DNA of 64,000 nucleotides from Companilactobacillus nuruki (GTDB taxonomy: Bacteria > Bacillota > Bacilli > Lactobacillales > Lactobacillaceae): the NCBI RefSeq assembly GCF_002872255.1, contig NZ_NIPR01000005.1:1-64000 (forward strand), in the 5' to 3' direction. This document shows, one piece after another, positions 17,858 to 27,716 of this stretch (position 1 is the stretch's first letter; every line of letters starts with the position of its first letter). The position numbers and the translations under genes were made by a program. The notes beneath the pieces were generated by a model. That model saw only the letters and a program-made list of their open reading frames with translations, was not told the origin of the DNA and ran no database searches.

Positions 17858-20800
17858 ATAATGGATTAACGCTAATAAAACGTTTTTCTAACACTTTTAA
17901 AATTGCATTGGCAGTATCAAGAGATGTATACAATGGTACTGAATTTAGTACTGCATTCTGACGAATAATATACCCATCTGAATGATGACTCCTGCTCTCG
18001 CCCAAGGTATTGATCAACAGTTGAATCTTGTTGTGACCCAAATAATAAATAATATCCTCTTTGGCTTGTCCCACCTCAGGTACTACCTTGGCTTTAATAC
18101 CACAATCGTTTAAATATTGTGCTGTTCCTTTAGTAGCCAAAACTTGGAAACCAACATCATGGAATCGTTTTGCTAAACCACAGGCTTCTTTTTTATCATT
18201 ATCATTCACGGTAATTAATACATTACCTGCATCTTTAATATGTTGATTAGTAGCCTCAAAAGCTTTATATAATGCCTCTGTATAATCAATGCCTGATCCC
18301 ATGACCTCACCAGTTGATTTCATTTCTGGTCCCAAGGCACTATCAACATCTTTCAATTTATTGAAGGAGAAAGTAGGCGCCTTAACATGAATCAAACGTG
18401 ATTCCGGTTCTAGCCCTGGCTCTAATCCCAATGTTTCAAAATCAGCTCCTAATATTAACTTAGTGGCAATTCTTGCCATTTGAATACTTGTGACTTTACT
18501 CAAATATGGCACAGTTCGGCTTGCACGCGGATTTACTTCGATGACATAGGCTTGATTTTCATGAATTACAAATTGAATATTCATGATACCGATACACTTC
18601 AGTTCCTTAGCTAACAATTTAGCATAATTCACAATTTGGTTTTGTACCTCATCAGAAATATTTTGTGGTGGATAAACCGCCATCGAATCTCCAGAATGAA
18701 CTCCGGATCTTTCAATATGTTCAATAATTCCTGGCAACAAAACATCCTTACCATCACTGAGGGCATCAATCTCACATTCTCTTCCAGTTAAGTAAGTATC
18801 AATCAAAACTGGATGATCATTTGAAACATGTACGGCTTCATGCATATACTTATCTAACTCTTGATCAGATCTCACTATTTCCATAGCACGTCCACCTAGA
18901 ACATAGCTAGGACGAATCAAAACTGGATAACCAATTTTATGAGCTACATCTAAAGCACCCTTTTGGGAAGTTGCCGTTCCACCAGTCGGTTGAGGAATAT
19001 TCAGTTTCTTGATTATTTGATCAAATAAATCTCGATCCTCCGCCCTATTAATATCTTCTACTTGTGTACCAAGAATTCTGATACCATTTTCTTTTAGCGG
19101 CTCAGCTAAATTAACTGACGTTTGTCCACCGAATTGGACAATGGCACCTACTGGTTGTTCTAAGTCACAAACATTTAGAACATCTTCCAAAGTTAAAGGT
19201 TCAAAGTATAATTTATCGGCAACCGAATAGTCTGTTGAAACTGTCTCAGGATTATTATTAATAACGATTGCCTTATATCCCATCTGTTGAACGGCTCTGA
19301 CACAATGAACAGTTGAATAATCAAACTCAATTCCCTGACCAATTCTAATCGGCCCAGAACCAAGAATCAAAACTGCTTTGTCATACATTCGTTGTGATTC
19401 ATTTTCTGTTTCATAAGTACTATAAAAGTATGGTGCCTCAGCTTCAAATTCACCTGCACATGTATCAACCATTTTATAAGTAGGTAAAATATCACTTTGT
19501 TTTCGAAAATGACGAATAATATCTTCATCCAAATTATTCAAACGCGCAATAGTCTTATCAGAATAGCCTAATCTTTTAGCCTCATAGACAATATTTTTGT
19601 CTAAAGTTCCTTCGGTCAAAACTTTTTCATAATCAACAATATTTTTTATTTTCGCCAAGAAATAGGGATTTATAGCAGTTAATTGATTAATAGTTTCAAA
19701 CGAAACATCCCTTCTCAATAGTTCAGCAATATAAAACAGACGGTCATCAGTAGGATTTTGAACATATTCTTTCAAACTCTCTAATGATTGTTCAGCCAAC
19801 GAATCCATTATCAAATCTTGTTGATCAATTTCTAACGAATGAACGGCTTTTTGAAGGGCTTCTTCGATATTTCTACCTAATGCCATTACCTCACCAGTGG
19901 CCTTCATTTGTGTACCAATCGTTCTATCAGCTTTGGAAAACTTATCAAATGGCCAACGAGGAATCTTACAAACTACGTAATCCAGTGCTGGTTCAAATTG
20001 AGCAAAAGTTTTCTCCGTAATTGGATTAACGATTTCATCCAGAGTTAAACCAACCGCAATTTTGGCCGCAATTTTGGCTATCGGATAACCAGTTGCTTTA
20101 GAAGCTAAAGCTGAGGAACGACTAACACGGGGATTTACTTCAATGATGTAGTAATTGCTAGTTTTTGTATCAATGGCCAATTGTACATTGCAGCCACCTT
20201 CGATTTTTAATGCTCGAATAATTTTCAAAGAAACATCACGTAACTTCTGTACTTCTGGGTCCGTCAAAGTTTGGATTGGTGACACAACAATAGAATCACC
20301 AGTATGAATTCCAACTGGATCAACGTTTTCCATATTACAAACAGCTAAAGCATTATCGGCACTATCACGCATTACTTCAAATTCAATTTCTTTAAAACCT
20401 GCAATACTCTGCTCGATCAAGACCTCGGTTGATGGCGACGCTTTGAGACCACGTTCAACAATTTCTTCTAATTCTTCATAATCATGAGCAACTCCACCAC
20501 CGGTTCCACCCATAGTAAACGCTGGACGAATGATAACAGGAAAACCAATGTCATCAACAAATTTTTTGGCATCTTTATAAGTATAAGACGATTTAGAGGC
20601 TGGCACGGGTTCATGAAGTTGTTTCATTAGTTCTTTGAATTCTTCTCTATCTTCAGCTTCATTGATGGTAGCCAACTTAGTTCCAATAATTTCAATTCCT
20701 AGTTGATCCAAAATCCCAGCTTTTTGCAGTTGAACAGCCATGTTTAGGCCTGTTTGTCCACCAAGTGTTGGGATAATCGCATCAGGGTGCTCTTTAACTA

Positions 20801-21032
20801 AAACCTTTTCCACAAACTCTAATGTGATTGGTTCAATATAAACTTTATCAGCAATGTGCTTGTCAGTCATGATAGTCGCTGGATTGGAGTTAATCAAGAC
20901 TGTTTCATAACCTTCTTCTTTTAGTGCTAAACATGCTTGTGTCCCAGAATAATCAAACTCAGCAGCCTGACCAATAATAATTGGACCAGAACCAATAATC
21001 ATAATTTTTTTAATATCTGTTCTTTTTGGCAA
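17856..21032 (-). CDS. carB: Carbamoyl-phosphate synthase large subunit
   Basis: I place the start at TTG 21032 ([11 protein letters not shown]), 7 bases after GGGGGA, because CarB proteins begin with exactly this motif. The TTG at 21047 would be part of its own ribosome site. At 1058 residues it has the usual two homologous halves: ATP-grasp domains (around 1-400 and 550-930), an oligomerisation domain between them and a C-terminal MGS-like allosteric domain. [17 protein letters not shown] and [16 protein letters not shown] mark the half starts. It makes carbamoyl phosphate from bicarbonate, ammonia and two ATP for pyrimidine and arginine synthesis. It follows carA by 15 bases. Confidence 0.95.
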   Translation of the reverse strand: MPKRTDIKKIMIIGSGPIIIGQAAEFDYSGTQACLALKEEGYETVLINSNPATIMTDKHIADKVYIEPITLEFVEKVLVKEHPDAIIPTLGGQTGLNMAVQLQKAGILDQLGIEIIGTKLATINEAEDREEFKELMKQLHEPVPASKSSYTYKDAKKFVDDIGFPVIIRPAFTMGGTGGGVAHDYEELEEIVERGLKASPSTEVLIEQSIAGFKEIEFEVMRDSADNALAVCNMENVDPVGIHTGDSIVVSPIQTLTDPEVQKLRDVSLKIIRALKIEGGCNVQLAIDTKTSNYYIIEVNPRVSRSSALASKATGYPIAKIAAKIAVGLTLDEIVNPITEKTFAQFEPALDYVVCKIPRWPFDKFSKADRTIGTQMKATGEVMALGRNIEEALQKAVHSLEIDQQDLIMDSLAEQSLESLKEYVQNPTDDRLFYIAELLRRDVSFETINQLTAINPYFLAKIKNIVDYEKVLTEGTLDKNIVYEAKRLGYSDKTIARLNNLDEDIIRHFRKQSDILPTYKMVDTCAGEFEAEAPYFYSTYETENESQRMYDKAVLILGSGPIRIGQGIEFDYSTVHCVRAVQQMGYKAIVINNNPETVSTDYSVADKLYFEPLTLEDVLNVCDLEQPVGAIVQFGGQTSVNLAEPLKENGIRILGTQVEDINRAEDRDLFDQIIKKLNIPQPTGGTATSQKGALDVAHKIGYPVLIRPSYVLGGRAMEIVRSDQELDKYMHEAVHVSNDHPVLIDTYLTGRECEIDALSDGKDVLLPGIIEHIERSGVHSGDSMAVYPPQNISDEVQNQIVNYAKLLAKELKCIGIMNIQFVIHENQAYVIEVNPRASRTVPYLSKVTSIQMARIATKLILGADFETLGLEPGLEPESRLIHVKAPTFSFNKLKDVDSALGPEMKSTGEVMGSGIDYTEALYKAFEATNQHIKDAGNVLITVNDNDKKEACGLAKRFHDVGFQVLATKGTAQYLNDCGIKAKVVPEVGQAKEDIIYYLGHNKIQLLINTLGESRSHHSDGYIIRQNAVLNSVPLYTSLDTANAILKVLEKRFISVNPL

Positions 21033-21047
21033 TTTATTTTCCCCCAA

Positions 21048-22106
21048 CTATTTATTAATCATGTCCCAAAATTTGTTAAATAAGAAATCAGCATCATGTG
21101 GTCCTGGCTTAGCATCTGGATGAAATTGAACAGAAAAAGCATTATATTTTTTATGCTCAACTCCTTCGACAGTTCCGTCGGTTAACTCGATTTGAGTAAC
21201 CTTTAATTCAGTCGGTTTAACTGATTCTTCATTCACAGCATACCCATGGTTTTGTGATGTAAAATAAATTCGACCCGTTGATAGATCTTTAACCGGATGA
21301 TTAAATCCACGATGCCCAAACTTCATCTTGAATGTACTTGCACCATTGGCTAGACACAGCAATTGATGACCCATACAGATTCCAAAGAGTGGATATTTTT
21401 TTTCTAATTCTACGATCGTTGGTAAAACATCAGTATGTCTTGTAGGATCTCCAGGTCCATTGCTCAAAAGTATTCCGTCAGGGTTTAGTTTTTCAATTTC
21501 TTCTAATGACGTATTTCCAGGTACAACCGTCACCTTTAAACAACGTTTTGTTAATTCCGAAACGATGCTTTCTTTATAGCCAAAATCCAAAACAACGACA
21601 TGTTTGCCGCTGCCTTCATAAGTAGTTGGTTTGGGGGTAATACTTTTTTGTAACTGGTGATCGTCTAATTGCCAAGTACTGAGTTGGTCAATTAAACCTG
21701 AGTCTAAATCGTCGACAATTGCTGCCTTCAAAGAGCCAGCTCTTCTAATTTTTAGAGTAATTGCACGTGTATCAATTCGTCGGATACCGGGGACATTTTC
21801 TTGCTTTAAGAATTCATCGATTGTCATTTCACTTTGATAATTTCCTGTGACATCGGTTATTTCTCGGGCTAATACGCCCATAATGGTAGGCCTTTGTGAT
21901 TCATTAAATTTTTTAGCAACACCATAATTACCGATCATTGGTGCACAGAAATTAATAATTTGTCCATTGTATGATTGATCAGTAATTGCTTCTTGATATC
22001 CGCTCATCCCTGTTGTAAAAACAAGTTCACCGATTGTTTCTGTGTCGCTGCCAAAAGCCGTACCTTCAAAGTATGTTCCATCTTCAAAAACTAGGTATCT
22101 TTTCAT
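21048..22106 (-). CDS. carA: Carbamoyl-phosphate synthase small subunit (glutaminase)
   Basis: The 352-residue class I glutamine amidotransferase subunit has an N-terminal CPSase domain and the nucleophile Cys244 in FGICMGHQLL. The C-terminal HPDAKPGPHD carries the catalytic His; the residue usually written Glu here is Asp, which is common in CarA. It releases ammonia from glutamine and channels it to CarB. It is the first gene of carAB, with a GGAGGACAAAT ribosome site. The PyrR-type leader upstream indicates repression by uridine nucleotides, so this is the pyrimidine-linked enzyme. Confidence 0.95.
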   Translation of the reverse strand: MKRYLVFEDGTYFEGTAFGSDTETIGELVFTTGMSGYQEAITDQSYNGQIINFCAPMIGNYGVAKKFNESQRPTIMGVLAREITDVTGNYQSEMTIDEFLKQENVPGIRRIDTRAITLKIRRAGSLKAAIVDDLDSGLIDQLSTWQLDDHQLQKSITPKPTTYEGSGKHVVVLDFGYKESIVSELTKRCLKVTVVPGNTSLEEIEKLNPDGILLSNGPGDPTRHTDVLPTIVELEKKYPLFGICMGHQLLCLANGASTFKMKFGHRGFNHPVKDLSTGRIYFTSQNHGYAVNEESVKPTELKVTQIELTDGTVEGVEHKKYNAFSVQFHPDAKPGPHDADFLFNKFWDMINK

Positions 22107-22140
22107 ATTTGTCCTCCGAATTGATAAAAATTTGGTACAT

Positions 22141-22366
22141 AAAAAGGGATGCCGATAAGCATCCCTAAAGTTTTTGTCTTAGACGATTGATTTAGACTGA
22201 ACCTTCGGGACCTCTCTGGATCTCATTAAAAATTCAAATTTCAAAACTTTTCACCAGTACGCTTAACTCAGAGAGTCCTCTCTGTAGTGCTTTCGCTTTC
22301 AAGACCTCACTGGGTCCCATTAAAAGTTATTGTTCCTATAATACAAACAAGCTAGTGAATAGTCAA
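22141..22366 (-). promoter_or_regulatory. Proximal pyr promoter and PyrR attenuator of carAB
   Basis: On the minus strand, TTGACT (22366-22361), a 17-bp spacer and TATTAT (22343-22338) form the promoter. The leader holds PyrR-box-like sequences CCCAGTGAGG (22314-22305) and TCCAGAGAGG (22220-22211), plus a CAGAGAGG copy near 22280. It ends in the terminator hairpin GGGATGC/GCATCCC with a T-run (about 22167-22141), just upstream of the carA ribosome site. UMP-bound PyrR would favour termination. Confidence 0.8.
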
Positions 22367-22444
22367 TACGTTTATTAGAATATTTCTAATAAAACGAATA
22401 CATATATTAAATTAATTTAAGCAAATTAGATATGTAGCAATAAA

Positions 22445-22578
22445 AAACTTTCCTTGCCAGCAGACAAAGAAAGTTTTTGTTTTAGAGTTTAATACCCTAT
22501 TTGTTTACCTTCTAAGCCTCACTGGACTTATTTAAAAGTTGTTGTACATATCATACAAAGGACTCAATGATTCGTCAA
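22445..22578 (-). promoter_or_regulatory. Distal, duplicated pyr promoter and attenuator cassette
   Basis: TTGACG (22578-22573), a 17-bp spacer and TATGAT (22555-22550) form a second promoter. It is followed by a PyrR box TCCAGTGAGG (22526-22517) and a terminator (AAACTTTC/GAAAGTTT, 22477-22445) with a T-run. It matches the proximal cassette in order and in wording around -10 and the box, but no gene lies between its terminator and the proximal promoter (22367-22444 is AT-rich). Confidence 0.65.
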
Positions 22579-22583
22579 TAGGA

Positions 22584-23507
22584 TTATTGTTTAAAAATAT
22601 GCTCACGATGATATCGTAAATAATTTTTATTAGGAGAATATTCTTTATTCATGTATATCTTTCTACTTTTATATTTATCTAATAATTGATTAATCTCTGG
22701 ATTTGATGACGCCGTATCCGAAACAATGATATGTCCTTGATCGGTAAATGTAAAATATCCCTTTGTAAAAGCTTCAGAGAATAATTTTGATAAGCAAATA
22801 CCATTGCGGGCATCCAAACGAGTATTCTTATCATCGTCCCAAGGAACAATTCTCGTAGCAATCAATTCAGATTCATCCTGGTTTGCTACAAGTACTGATT
22901 TATAATGATTATTAAATTTTACTTTATCAGAGAAAAATTTATTTACTGCATTAAAAGTAGATATTCCTTTGACTTCATCGTTGATAAAATATGATTCCAT
23001 TTTTTCTGCTTGATAACACTTTACAGCAATCGACTCCTCTTCAGGAGACAACTCAGGCTCATCAGGTACCATATTTTTCTGCCGCTCAAGTAAACCAACA
23101 AAGTCAGCCTTAGAGATTTGGGTGATACCATTCATGTTGAAGAAATTCGACCACTTTCCTTTGAATTTTCTAAATTTCCAATCAAAAGTTCGTAAGTTTT
23201 GTTTCATTAAATGATGTGAGAACAAATAAGGGTTTTTGATAGTAACCAAGTTACTACCAGTTTCGGGGTCTTCACCAGCTACTTCACCGAACTCACCTGC
23301 ACCATACAAATAAAACTCATTACCCCATTCGGACGCACTCCCAGATCTTCGATAAATGAATAGATCGCCAGTTGTTATTTGTTTATTACTTTTATTTTGG
23401 TAACTATAAAATTTAAAATCGACATCATTGTGTTCAGCACTAGAACTGGAGTCAACTATAAAATAATTAGTTTCCGAGTTATTTAATTGTTTATTATATT
23501 GATACAT
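22584..23507 (-). CDS. HNH_2-fold protein with probable PUA-like N-terminal domain, catalytic residues degenerate
   Basis: The protein has 307 residues. The N-terminal part (around 40-110: TGDLFIYRR, FYLYGAGEFGEV, VTIKNPYLF) resembles PUA/EVE-like domains that read modified bases; this is inference. The C-terminal part matches the HNH_2 layout (IVPWDDDKNTRLDARNGICL, AFTKGYFTF, then LRYHREHIF at the end). However, the usual SHIxPW reads TRIVPW, and the later His/Asp positions read LFSEAFTKG. The general-base His and a metal ligand therefore appear lost while the Asn remains. It is divergent from the PLD-helicase gene. The stop lies just before the distal pyr promoter. It may be a dead nuclease, DNA reader or defence partner. 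Confidence 0.65.
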   Translation of the reverse strand: MYQYNKQLNNSETNYFIVDSSSSAEHNDVDFKFYSYQNKSNKQITTGDLFIYRRSGSASEWGNEFYLYGAGEFGEVAGEDPETGSNLVTIKNPYLFSHHLMKQNLRTFDWKFRKFKGKWSNFFNMNGITQISKADFVGLLERQKNMVPDEPELSPEEESIAVKCYQAEKMESYFINDEVKGISTFNAVNKFFSDKVKFNNHYKSVLVANQDESELIATRIVPWDDDKNTRLDARNGICLSKLFSEAFTKGYFTFTDQGHIIVSDTASSNPEINQLLDKYKSRKIYMNKEYSPNKNYLRYHREHIFKQ

Positions 23508-23638
23508 AATATATTCCTTAAATGTTTTTTATTAGTATAACTTAACACATACTAATTTGAAGAATCATCACCAACAATCGATATGTCCTTCTTCTGATAT
23601 ACTGGCCTTATTAGATTAATTTTGACGGAGATGGCTAT

Positions 23639-23689
23639 ATGAATAAAATTAAAACATTTGCTAAAACGAGATTTAACTATGAATACTGA
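23639..23689 (+). CDS. Possible 16-residue leader peptide overlapping the helicase start
   Basis: ATG 23639 lies 8 bases after GGAG (23627-23630). The 16-codon frame ends in TGA 23687-23689, past the helicase ATG at 23679 and in another frame. The helicase ATG itself has only a poor site (CGAGA). Translation of the leader could feed ribosomes to the helicase start. This is inferred from position alone. Confidence 0.35.
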   Translation: MNKIKTFAKTRFNYEY

Positions 23690-26555
23690 ACACGAAATTA
23701 ATCAAGGAATTCATTTTGGCTTTATAGATAACACCACACAATCATTATCTCCCTATCAACCAGCATTGGTAACTAATCACAATGGATCTGTACTCGAAAC
23801 TTTAGAAGAGGAACTGCATAACTCCAAATCATTCACCATCGCCGTTGCTTTTGTAACTTTGGGCGGTTTGCTGGATTTAAAGAGTACTCTAGCTGATCTC
23901 GCTAAACATGGAGTACATGGCAGGCTTATTACTTCAACCTACCTCAATTTTAACAATCCTAATGTTTTTGATGACTTATTGCGAATTCCAAATCTTGATG
24001 TTCGAATTTTAAATAAAGAAGGATTTCATACAAAAGCCTATTATTTTGATCATGAAGATTATAAGAGCATCTTGATTGGAAGCTCTAACTTGACACAAAA
24101 TGCTTTGAAAAAAAATTTTGAATGGAATCTCCGCATAACTTCAACTGAACGTGGAGAGATAGTTTGCAACATCAAAAATGAATTAGACAATCTTTGGAAA
24201 CAAGCAACTCCACTAAACACTTCATGGATAAATGATTACCGCCAAACTTGGCAACCAAATTTACCAATATCACAGCCCAAAGTAAAAACTAATAATCTGG
24301 GAAAAATAATCCCTAACGAAATGCAAGAATCAGCTCTGAATGCTTTAAAACATCTACGCGATGAAGAACACGCTAAAAAAGGCTTAGTGGTTGCAGCAAC
24401 TGGTACCGGAAAAACCTATTTAGCTGCCTTTGATGTTCAACAATTTAAACCAAAACGTTTATTATTTGTTGTTCATCGTGAACAAATCTTACGTAAGGCT
24501 ATGTCTAGCTTCAAAGAAATATTGGGTGGTCCCGATAGCGATTACGGAATTCTTAGTGGTAATCAAAAAGAATTTAACGCTCGTTATCTTTTTGCAACAG
24601 TTAATATGGTTTCTAAAAAATCAATTTGTGAACAATTAGGGGCAAACGCATTTGATTATATTATTATCGATGAGGCCCATCGTGTTGGTCAAAACCAAGC
24701 AGGTACAAGAGAATCAATGTACCAAAGATTAATGAATTTTTATACACCTCAATTCATGCTTGGAATGACGGCCACTCCTGAACGAACTGATGGAACTAAT
24801 GTCTATGAATACTTTGATTACCATTTAGCCTATGAAATTTCATTATTAGATTCATTGGACCACGATTTACTTACACCTTTTCATTATATTGGTGTTACAG
24901 ATTATGAAAGAAATGGTGAGATTATAGACGATAAAACCAGTCTTAAACACCTTATATCCAACGAACGTGTCGACTATATAATCGATAAAACTCACTACTA
25001 CGGTCCACAAGATGTTCATGGTTTAATTTTCGTTAGTCGAATAGCTGAAGGATACGAATTAGCTATTAAACTCACAAATAGAGGAATCAATGCTCAATTT
25101 GTTTCGGCCGAAGATACAGTTGAGGCACGTGAAAAAGCCGTTCGTCAATTAACCGATGGCAAACTAAAATATATCATCACGGTCGATATATTCAATGAAG
25201 GTGTGGACATTCCCATTCTCAACCAAATTGTAATGATGCGCCCTACAAAATCCAGTATTATCTTTCTACAACAATTGGGACGTGGCTTACGTAAATTTAA
25301 AAACAAAGAATATGTCACAATTTTAGATTTCATTGGTAATTACGATGAAAATTACATGATTCCAATGGCATTTGACCGTTCCCATACTAGTAGTAAAGAA
25401 AAAATCCGTAAACAAATCATCAGTCCCAGCATATCTGGAGTTTCAACCATCCACTTTGAAGAGGTAGCACGCAAAAGAATTCTCGATTCCGTCTCCAGAG
25501 TACGCTTAAATGACATGAAGCAATTTAAAAATTCTTATCAAAATCTTAAAAACAAAATTGGTCGTCGCACTCCTATGTTATTAGACTTTGCAAAGATGGG
25601 AAATATTAATGTCGTTGATATTATTCATAAATTTGGAACTGTGTACGATATGCAACTTAAATTTGAAAATAACTTTCCAACCCTGCTTAATAAAGAACAA
25701 TATTCATTTTTGAGTTTTATTTCTGCAGAGATCACTATATCGCAACGACCACTAGAAGCTTGGATCTTGAAGCAGATGTTACACAAAGGCGGTTTATCAG
25801 ATAAGGAAATTCTTTCTGACCTTAACTCTCAAAATATTTTTTGCGATAACGAAACTTTGGACAGTTCAAGTTCAGTATTGGATTTGAGCTACTTTTCAAA
25901 AGTCAAACTCAAGAAGTATGGTGACGTTGCATTAATCAATCGAACTAATGGAATATGGAAGTTTACTGCTGAATTTCAAGCAATACTACACTCCCCAATA
26001 TTCAAAAGATACTTTATCGATGCACTTGAAGCAAATCTATGGAGATTACACCAAAATCCAACAATATATAGTTCTCGATTTACTATTGGTGAAAAATATT
26101 ATCGTTCAGACGTCATCAAAATGTTAAATTGGAAAAATGAGCCTAACTATTTAAGTATCGGTGGTTATAGTCTAAGACAAGATGGACGATTTCTTCCTGT
26201 TTTTATATCTTTAAAGAAGACTGAAAAGTTTCAGAATAAAATGGTATATAAGAACACATTTTTTGATCGTTCAACATTACCATGGTTTTCTAAAAGTGGG
26301 AGATCAACATCCAGTGCTACCGAACATCAGATTCTTGAGCATAAGGGCTTTGGGATGATCCAGTTATTTGTAAGGAAATCTACTGACGATAAGCTTGAGG
26401 GTACTGACTTCTATTATCTTGGATCTGCGAAGATAATAGGTGCTAAAGATATTATTGAAAAAAATGTTAATGGTAAACCAACAAAATTAGTTGATTTTAC
26501 ACTTCGTTTAGAGCATGAGATAGATCTTGGACTATATCGTGTTTTGACGGAATAA
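23679..26555 (+). CDS. PLD-domain SF2 DEAD/DEAH helicase with C-terminal DUF3427
   Basis: From ATG 23679 the protein is 958 residues. An N-terminal phospholipase-D-like nuclease domain (around 20-170) carries HTKAYYFD, fitting HxK(x4)D, and IGSSNLTQNA. Then comes an SF2 helicase with Walker A AATGTGKT (near 238), IIIDEAHRVG (near 328), GMTATPER and motif VI QQLGRGLRK. The last 320 residues match DUF3427 (YLSIGGYSLRQDGRF, ATEHQILEHKGFGMIQLFVR). This architecture recurs as single genes in Firmicutes; a role in DNA restriction or repair is suspected, not established. Only one HKD half is present, so dimerisation would be needed. The HNH-fold gene is divergent. Confidence 0.88.
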   Translation: MNTEHEINQGIHFGFIDNTTQSLSPYQPALVTNHNGSVLETLEEELHNSKSFTIAVAFVTLGGLLDLKSTLADLAKHGVHGRLITSTYLNFNNPNVFDDLLRIPNLDVRILNKEGFHTKAYYFDHEDYKSILIGSSNLTQNALKKNFEWNLRITSTERGEIVCNIKNELDNLWKQATPLNTSWINDYRQTWQPNLPISQPKVKTNNLGKIIPNEMQESALNALKHLRDEEHAKKGLVVAATGTGKTYLAAFDVQQFKPKRLLFVVHREQILRKAMSSFKEILGGPDSDYGILSGNQKEFNARYLFATVNMVSKKSICEQLGANAFDYIIIDEAHRVGQNQAGTRESMYQRLMNFYTPQFMLGMTATPERTDGTNVYEYFDYHLAYEISLLDSLDHDLLTPFHYIGVTDYERNGEIIDDKTSLKHLISNERVDYIIDKTHYYGPQDVHGLIFVSRIAEGYELAIKLTNRGINAQFVSAEDTVEAREKAVRQLTDGKLKYIITVDIFNEGVDIPILNQIVMMRPTKSSIIFLQQLGRGLRKFKNKEYVTILDFIGNYDENYMIPMAFDRSHTSSKEKIRKQIISPSISGVSTIHFEEVARKRILDSVSRVRLNDMKQFKNSYQNLKNKIGRRTPMLLDFAKMGNINVVDIIHKFGTVYDMQLKFENNFPTLLNKEQYSFLSFISAEITISQRPLEAWILKQMLHKGGLSDKEILSDLNSQNIFCDNETLDSSSSVLDLSYFSKVKLKKYGDVALINRTNGIWKFTAEFQAILHSPIFKRYFIDALEANLWRLHQNPTIYSSRFTIGEKYYRSDVIKMLNWKNEPNYLSIGGYSLRQDGRFLPVFISLKKTEKFQNKMVYKNTFFDRSTLPWFSKSGRSTSSATEHQILEHKGFGMIQLFVRKSTDDKLEGTDFYYLGSAKIIGAKDIIEKNVNGKPTKLVDFTLRLEHEIDLGLYRVLTE

Positions 26556-26663
26556 CAGTCTATAATCCCCCCAAAAAACAAAAACCAGTTGGGAGATAAT
26601 TTCAGAATAGTATAAAACTGCGACTTATATGTAGAACATAAATATAGCTTTTTCCGCTTAAAT

Positions 26664-26708
26664 AAATAGGCCCCTAGTAATCAAAGTTCGATTACTAGGG
26701 GCCTATTT
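26664..26708. terminator. Bidirectional terminator between helicase gene and EPS locus
   Basis: An 18-bp perfect stem (26665-26682 with 26690-26707) contains the core TAGTAATC/GATTACTA with a 7-base loop. It is flanked by A and T runs and shared by converging transcripts. Confidence 0.85.
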
Positions 26709-26762
26709 GTCTTAATGTTTGAACGTTGAACATGTTTTGTTCACTCTATTTTTACATCCAAT

Positions 26763-27716
26763 TCAAAGCCCTTCATTACCCGTAGTATCAGCTTTCAATT
26801 CCAAGTTTTTTCTAATCAAATCGGTAATACGTTGTAATTCTTTTTGATCAGCAACCTCAAATTGTTGGCCTTTAACAGACTTAGTTGTGGCAGCAATATG
26901 TGTATCATCAACATATTCAGTAAAATGTTTATAGTTTTTAATAATTGTCGTTAAATCATCAAAGGTTATATCCGTCTGGATTTCATCTGTCAAAGTCTTA
27001 ATGAAATCTTGATTCATCAATGCCTGAATCGAAGTACTCTTATGCATTATGGCAGCCAATACCTCTCCTTGACGAGAAACATGAGCATAGTATTCATTTG
27101 TGCTAGAGTCCGTTTCTTTTGAATAGGCTAACGCTTTGGTCCCATCCATATGAGTTTTTACACCCTTTTGGAATTCATATCCATAACTATTGAAACTGGC
27201 TGTCGGTTTAATATCAATACCACCAACCTTATCAATAACTTTTTTCATACCATTGATATTAATCAAAGCATAGTAATCAACTGGAACATTTAATAGTTTC
27301 TGAACCGTTTCAATACTTGCTTTGGCCTGACCATGTTCAAAAGCTTCACTCGCTTGTGCTGGATCATTATATCCTGGAATCTTTACTGCTAAATCATGTG
27401 GAATACTAGTAATAGTAGTCTTTTCAGTATGAGGATTGATTGTAAGTAACATCATTGTATCGGTTTTTCCAGAATAAGAACTATCAAAATCACTGGCACT
27501 AGTCCCCATCAGCAGAATGGAAATTGGTTTTTTATTCTTAATTAAATAATTAGTATCCCGACTGTTAGGTACTTGGGCTGAATCAAATGAATTATCAATT
27601 GAACCTTTGACCTCACGATATCGAATTAATCCAAATCCCAGTCCCACCATCAATATCAAAGCAACCACTGATAACAAAGTATTTCTCAAGATATGTTTTT
27701 TACTTATATGTTTCAT
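26763..27716 (-). CDS. LytR-CpsA-Psr (LCP) family glycopolymer ligase, divergent
   Basis: ATG 27716 follows GGGAG by 8 bases, giving 317 residues. A single N-terminal membrane helix (residues 13-31) precedes an extracellular LCP domain from about residue 65. LCP enzymes move undecaprenyl-linked polymers to peptidoglycan. As the last gene of the exopolysaccharide operon it should attach the polymer to the wall. Pyrophosphate-binding arginines look changed: SIPHD (104-108) instead of SIPRD, ALAYSKE (195-201) instead of the usual arginine-bearing motif, and no Arg after MGTSASD. The SRQGEVL motif is kept. Activity may be altered. It overlaps wzx by 17 bases. Confidence 0.8.
   Translation of the reverse strand: MKHISKKHILRNTLLSVVALILMVGLGFGLIRYREVKGSIDNSFDSAQVPNSRDTNYLIKNKKPISILLMGTSASDFDSSYSGKTDTMMLLTINPHTEKTTITSIPHDLAVKIPGYNDPAQASEAFEHGQAKASIETVQKLLNVPVDYYALININGMKKVIDKVGGIDIKPTASFNSYGYEFQKGVKTHMDGTKALAYSKETDSSTNEYYAHVSRQGEVLAAIMHKSTSIQALMNQDFIKTLTDEIQTDITFDDLTTIIKNYKHFTEYVDDTHIAATTKSVKGQQFEVADQKELQRITDLIRKNLELKADTTGNEGL

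Noticed and set aside
18061-20020. Plus-strand open frames inside carB
   Set aside because: Antisense shadows without ribosome sites in a fully conserved gene.
21033-21047. Upstream TTG start for carB
   Set aside because: It would consume the GGGGGA site; CarB proteins start [10 protein letters not shown].
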